From NCBI RefSeq assembly GCF_020217005.1, contig NZ_JAIWOI010000255.1:1-10000 (forward strand): DNA of 10,000 nucleotides, in the 5' to 3' direction. The translations under genes and the position numbers were made by a program. This document shows positions 7,389-10,000 of the stretch, piece after piece. Source of the stretch: Rheinheimera sp. GTDB lineage: Bacteria > Pseudomonadota > Gammaproteobacteria > Enterobacterales > Alteromonadaceae. Under the pieces are notes generated by a model. It made no database searches. It had not been told where the DNA came from and saw nothing but the letters and a program-made list of their open reading frames with translations. Positions within the stretch are counted from its first letter, which is position 1. Every line of letters begins with the position of its first letter.

Positions 7389-8283
7389 TTTACCCTGGCT
7401 GGACTCGTATTACTACAAACTGACAGAACTGGCGGCTGAGGGACAATTACATCACGCTTTGTTGTTGACAGGCCCTCTGGGCATAGGTAAATCGGCTCTT
7501 GCGAAAAGGTTGGCGGCCTATTTACTCTGCAAAACGCCACAGCAGCAACAGCCTTGTGGTTTATGTAAAAGTTGCCAACTGATGGCTTCTGGTCATCATC
7601 CGGATCTGTGGCTCTTACCAACCGAAGGCAACAGTATTGGCGTGGATCCAATACGAGCCCTGGGGCAGTTTATGCAAGGAGCATCACAGCAAGGTGGGGT
7701 GAAACTGGCACTTATTCCTCAAGCTGAGCAGATGACTGAAGCAGCTGCTAACGCACTGTTAAAGACTCTGGAAGAACCACCGCAAAACAGTTTTTTGATT
7801 TTACAAAGTGCTTATCCGGCACAGTTGTTGCCGACTATTTTAAGCCGTTGTCAAAGCTGGGCAATAGCTCCTGTATACGGTGAACAAATAGAACACTGGT
7901 TACAGGACCACAGCAGCAGGCCAGTACCGGATTTTTTATTGCAGTATGTTGGCGGCGCGCCTTTATTAGCTTTGAAATTGCTGGAAAACGACGAAGCAGC
8001 AGCAATTTCTGCACAATTGGTTATGCTGAAGAAGTTCGTGTCTGCTCAACTGGATATGTATGAGTTATTGGCTCATTTGCCTGACACTGAACAATTAGCT
8101 TCAACCTTATTCTGGTTTGTGCGACAGGAGTTATGGCAAAAGGGTACTGATATGCAGTTGAAACATCACCAATTATTGTTGTCTTTGCAACAATGGGGCA
8201 GAGATCGTCAATTGATTTCAGGGCAAAATGCCGCATTGAATTTATCCGCCTTGTTGGTGCAATTGCGCACAGCCTTGGTGTAA
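7381..8283 (+). CDS. holB: DNA polymerase III subunit delta'
   Basis: Clamp-loader subunit that, with delta and the tau/gamma ATPases, opens and loads the beta sliding clamp. The 300-residue AAA+ protein begins MSDLPWL, aligning with the PWL of E. coli HolB, so I chose ATG 7381 over the in-frame ATG at 7339, which would overlap tmk by 50 bases. It has a Walker A-like GPLGIGKS at 31-38, a zinc module with Cys50, Cys59, Cys62 and Cys65 (CGLCKSC), HHPD at 72-75, the conserved [12 protein letters not shown] at 123-134, and the SRC motif at 155-157 that acts on the neighbouring ATP site. The C-terminal collar helices are present. The Walker A element is intact, unlike E. coli delta', which does not bind ATP. 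The Shine-Dalgarno is poor, and coupling to tmk through the 8-base overlap is likely. Confidence 0.95.
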   Translation: MSDLPWLDSYYYKLTELAAEGQLHHALLLTGPLGIGKSALAKRLAAYLLCKTPQQQQPCGLCKSCQLMASGHHPDLWLLPTEGNSIGVDPIRALGQFMQGASQQGGVKLALIPQAEQMTEAAANALLKTLEEPPQNSFLILQSAYPAQLLPTILSRCQSWAIAPVYGEQIEHWLQDHSSRPVPDFLLQYVGGAPLLALKLLENDEAAAISAQLVMLKKFVSAQLDMYELLAHLPDTEQLASTLFWFVRQELWQKGTDMQLKHHQLLLSLQQWGRDRQLISGQNAALNLSALLVQLRTALV

Positions 8284-8284
8284 C

Positions 8285-8289
8285 AGGAG
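8285..8289 (+). promoter_or_regulatory. Shine-Dalgarno AGGAG for the GTG start of pilZ
   Basis: AGGAG lies immediately after the holB stop and six bases before GTG 8296, which fixes the start. Confidence 0.8.
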
Positions 8290-8295
8290 CTTATC

Positions 8296-8622
8296 GTGGA
8301 CGAAATCCAACTGGATTTTACCGAGCTAAAAGAGTTGTACCGCTGTTATATGCCATTTCTAAAGAATGGCGGATTATTCGTGCGTACAGCCCGTCCTTAT
8401 CGTATGGGGCATTCTATCGCCTTAGTCGTTACTTTGCCTGACGCGCTCGAAGCGGTGAGGGTGTCTGGCAAAGTCGCCTGGTTAACACCACAAGGAGCGC
8501 AAAGCTCTACTCCTGCAGGTATTGGTGTGGCTTTTATCGATGATAAGTTTCAGTTGCAGGATAAAATTGAAAAGCTATTGGGCGGTATGCTCGACTCTAC
8601 CGAACCAACTTATAGCCTTTGA
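8296..8622 (+). CDS. pilZ: Type IV pilus assembly protein PilZ
   Basis: Small cytoplasmic single-domain PilZ protein needed for type IV pilus biogenesis in Pseudomonas and Xanthomonas, where it works through PilB and FimX-type partners. The 108-residue product strongly resembles Pseudomonas PilZ. YMPFLKNGGLFVRT is at 18-31, then LVVTLPDALE, VSGKVAWLTPQGAQ at 56-69, and GIGVAFID at 75-82, with a C-terminal helix. The c-di-GMP signature RxxxR is absent, and the D/NxSxxG position reads NGGLFV, so it probably does not bind c-di-GMP, as for the namesake PilZ. The GTG start is set by AGGAG six bases upstream. It lies 12 bases after holB, the same neighbourhood as in Pseudomonas, and implies that the genome carries a type IV pilus system elsewhere. 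Confidence 0.93.
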   Translation: MDEIQLDFTELKELYRCYMPFLKNGGLFVRTARPYRMGHSIALVVTLPDALEAVRVSGKVAWLTPQGAQSSTPAGIGVAFIDDKFQLQDKIEKLLGGMLDSTEPTYSL

Positions 8623-8651
8623 ATCCGTATATCGGGCTTGAGGCTGTTTTT
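8612..8651 (+). terminator. Weak terminator-like hairpin at the end of pilZ
   Basis: ATAGCCT at 8612-8618 (last codons of pilZ) can pair with AGGCTGT at 8641-8647 (one wobble). A small inner CCG/CGG stem lies at 8625-8635, and T's follow to 8651. The long imperfect loop makes this doubtful. If real it would attenuate rather than end transcription before tatD. Confidence 0.28.
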
Positions 8652-8662
8652 AGTTAATCTTT

Positions 8663-8667
8663 TGGAG
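8663..8667 (+). promoter_or_regulatory. Shine-Dalgarno TGGAG for the TTG start of tatD/ycfH
   Basis: TGGAG lies seven bases before TTG 8675. It supports this TTG, which puts the metal-binding HCH at residues 6-8 as in the family. The next in-frame ATG would be residue 36 and would lose it. Confidence 0.75.
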
Positions 8668-8674
8668 AACTCTT

Positions 8675-9457
8675 TTGTTTGTTGATTCGCATTGCCACCT
8701 TGACCGTCTGGAATGGGACAAATTAGCCCTGACTCTACCTGAAGTGTTACAACAGGCAGCAGTCGCCAAAGTGGAGCATATGCTCTGTGTGTCTGTAAGC
8801 CTGAAAGAATTTCCTGCGATGAAACAGCTGGTGGCTGCCTACCCGCAAGTCTCCGTCTCTTGTGGCGAACATCCGCTACATCAGGAAGATCAAATTGATA
8901 TCGAATTACTGCGGCGTTATTGCGCAGATCCCGCAGTAGTAGCTGTAGGTGAAACAGGTTTGGATTATTTTTACAGTCCTGACAGCAAAGCTACACAGCA
9001 AGAAGCTTTTGCTGCTCATATTGCAGTAGGCCGCGAACTTAAAAAGCCTTTGATAGTGCATACCCGCGATGCCAGAGCTGACACTTTGAATTTATTACGC
9101 TCTGGTGGTGCCGCCGACTGTGGAGGGGTGCTGCATTGCTTTACCGAAGACTGGGATACGGCAAAAGCTGCGCTGGATTTAGGTTTTTATATTTCATTAT
9201 CAGGCATAGTGACTTTTCGTAACGCCGATGAACTGCGAGCTGTCGCCCGCCAAATTCCTGCTGATCGCTTGTTGATTGAAACCGACTCGCCTTATTTAGC
9301 TCCTGTGCCTTACCGTGGCAAAACCAATCAGCCCGCTTATGTTAGTGCTGTGGCTGCTTGTCTTGCCGAGCAGCGTAATGTCAGCATTGAATTGTTGGCA
9401 GAACAAAGCTCTGCAAATTTTTATAATTTGTTTCAATCAGTTAAGAAAGCTTATTGA
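8675..9457 (+). CDS. ycfH: TatD-family metal-dependent hydrolase (YcfH type)
   Basis: TIM-barrel metallohydrolase of the TatD family. Members are metal-dependent deoxyribonucleases/exonucleases or D-aminoacyl-tRNA deacylase-like enzymes, and the physiological role of YcfH is not settled. The 260-residue product has the full metal site: His6 and His8 (DSHCHLD), Glu93 (VGETGLDY), His129 (PLIVHTRDA), His154 (VLHCFTED) and Asp204 (ETDSPYLAP). LAPVPYRGKTNQP at 208-220 is typical of the YcfH/TatD group. The start is TTG with TGGAG seven bases upstream. It lies 52 bases after pilZ and is the last gene of the operon. The order tmk-holB-ycfH matches E. coli, which favours YcfH over TatD itself (near the tat genes) and over YjjV. 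Confidence 0.93.
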   Translation: MFVDSHCHLDRLEWDKLALTLPEVLQQAAVAKVEHMLCVSVSLKEFPAMKQLVAAYPQVSVSCGEHPLHQEDQIDIELLRRYCADPAVVAVGETGLDYFYSPDSKATQQEAFAAHIAVGRELKKPLIVHTRDARADTLNLLRSGGAADCGGVLHCFTEDWDTAKAALDLGFYISLSGIVTFRNADELRAVARQIPADRLLIETDSPYLAPVPYRGKTNQPAYVSAVAACLAEQRNVSIELLAEQSSANFYNLFQSVKKAY

Positions 9458-9466
9458 GAGAGAAAA

Positions 9467-9499
9467 GTAGCCCAGAATCAAGGGATTCATTCTGGGCTT
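9467..9499. terminator. Hairpin after the tatD/ycfH gene
   Basis: A 10-bp perfect stem (AGCCCAGAAT at 9469-9478, ATTCTGGGCT at 9489-9498) has a 10-base loop and begins 12 bases after the stop. On the + strand no T-run follows (TAGGGG). On the - strand the stem is followed by ACTTTTCTCTCTC, so it would serve better as a terminator for leftward transcription. It probably ends the operon mRNA or protects its 3' end, and may be bidirectional. Confidence 0.55.
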
Positions 9500-9507
9500 A
9501 GGGGAAT

Positions 9508-9525
9508 GGCTCATCTAAATGAGCC
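9508..9525. other. Second short hairpin downstream of the operon
   Basis: A 7-bp perfect stem GGCTCAT/ATGAGCC has a 4-base CTAA loop. No T-run follows on either strand. It sits 9 bases after the first hairpin, so the two may fold as a tandem 3'-end structure. Confidence 0.45.
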
Positions 9526-10000
9526 GTGCGCTATACGGAACTAAACAGAACAAATGGCTTCACTGACTTGCTGGTTTTGAGTGTAGACAAGGCCTGTTAA
9601 ATTTTCCTGTACTGTTTTTTGCCCATTAAGTGCTTCAATCAAAATCAGAAGCTAAAACTTATCCTGATCTTATACCGTAGTTATCCCCAAGTTATCCACT
9701 CAACCTCAGGTAACATAAGCTTTTGCTGAAGAATTAAAGCTGACGTCACAAAATCGTAATAGAAGTCAAAGTTTTTACAAGTCATCTATGTTAGAAAAAA
9801 TTAATCTAATAAAAACTGCAATAGGGTTCAATCTGCCCTGACTGTCGTAGATATTTTCAGGCTTGCTGCAAGTATAGATGTGTCTGAATTTCAAGTTGGC
9901 AGACCCTGAGCTGTACTATCTTTTTCTGAAAAAATCTGTCAGTGAATTAGCCTCAAGCAGACAGGGGCACTGCCACCACATAGGCATGCTGTTGTGTTGG
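9526..10000. other. Intergenic stretch without a recognisable intact gene
   Basis: AT-rich in its middle part, with stops in all frames and no open frame longer than about 40 codons. It contains the 11-base-period TTATCC array (9659-9702), an 8-base palindrome TGACGTCA (9741-9748), an AT-rich block (9771-9818), and a minus-strand open stretch (9544-9651) that could be a gene remnant. At the right edge the minus strand is open from 10000 to a TGA at 9953-9955 (reading ...HAYVVAVPLSA), which could be the end of a leftward gene beyond the window. No tRNA, rRNA or CRISPR is seen. Confidence 0.6.
9659..9702 (+). repeat. Four tandem 11-base units beginning TTAT(C/A)C, DnaA-box-like
   Basis: Units start at 9659 (TTATCCTGATC), 9670 (TTATACCGTAG), 9681 (TTATCCCCAAG) and 9692 (TTATCCACTCA). 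All are in the same orientation with exactly 11-base spacing. Against the DnaA box TTATCCACA, units three and four match 8 of 9, unit one 7 of 9 and unit two 5 of 9. The period is close to one helical turn, so bound proteins would line up on one face. Function is unproven. It could be a DnaA-binding or titration site, an operator for another regulator, or chance. Confidence 0.5.

Noticed and set aside
9741..9748. TGACGTCA palindrome as a regulatory operator
   Set aside because: It is a single 8-base palindrome with no nearby promoter or gene start, so chance is sufficient.
9822..9840. GGGTTCAATC resembling a tRNA T-arm
   Set aside because: No acceptor stem, D-arm or anticodon arm can be built around it. 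Only a 4-bp AGGG/CCCT pairing is present.
9918..9940. T-run/A-run inverted repeat as a terminator
   Set aside because: The pairing is only A-T around a 3-base loop with no GC stem, too weak for a terminator.
1..10000. Mobile element, CRISPR array, prophage or defence island
   Set aside because: No transposase, integrase, spacer-repeat array or defence domain is visible. The recognised genes are in conserved housekeeping order.

Overview
This window is a conserved housekeeping segment of a gammaproteobacterial chromosome, all on the + strand. It runs acpP, fabF, [M1-type metallopeptidase, small exported protein], pabC, mltG, tmk, holB, pilZ, TatD/YcfH hydrolase, then about 0.5 kb with no recognisable intact gene. 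The order acpP-fabF-pabC-mltG-tmk-holB-ycfH is that of E. coli. A pilZ gene after holB is typical of pilus-bearing gammaproteobacteria such as Pseudomonas. Moderate GC content, the protein sequences and the inserted metallopeptidase pair suggest an Alteromonadales-like organism (Rheinheimera/Alishewanella type). That placement is inference, because no rRNA or other taxonomic marker is present.

Positions 1-1800 hold the end of the fatty-acid synthesis cluster. acpP (carrier protein) and fabF (elongating ketoacyl-ACP synthase) are separated by a strong hairpin terminator, probably partial, which would let ACP be made in excess. A 13-bp-stem terminator closes fabF. Positions 1800-4920 hold an insertion relative to E. 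coli: a large secreted M1-like zinc peptidase and, 8 bases later, a small secreted protein resembling the DUF6702 type. The pair is bounded by fabF's terminator on the left and two terminator-like hairpins on the right, so it looks like its own two-gene unit.

Positions 4943-9457 form a tightly packed operon. Junctions overlap by 4, 4 and 8 bases for pabC/mltG/tmk/holB, with gaps of 12 and 52 bases before pilZ and tatD. The products are aminodeoxychorismate lyase (folate), the MltG glycan-strand terminase, thymidylate kinase, the clamp-loader delta-prime subunit, a PilZ protein lacking the c-di-GMP motif, and a TatD-type metal-dependent hydrolase. Four genes in the window start with GTG or TTG, each with a good Shine-Dalgarno sequence.

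From 9458 to the end there are two hairpins, a short open minus-strand stretch that may be a gene remnant, and an array of four TTAT(C/A)C units spaced exactly 11 bases apart (9659-9702). Two of those units are within one base of the DnaA box. This array is the least expected element in the window. The coding part otherwise looks ordinary, and I see no clear novel defence or mobile system.
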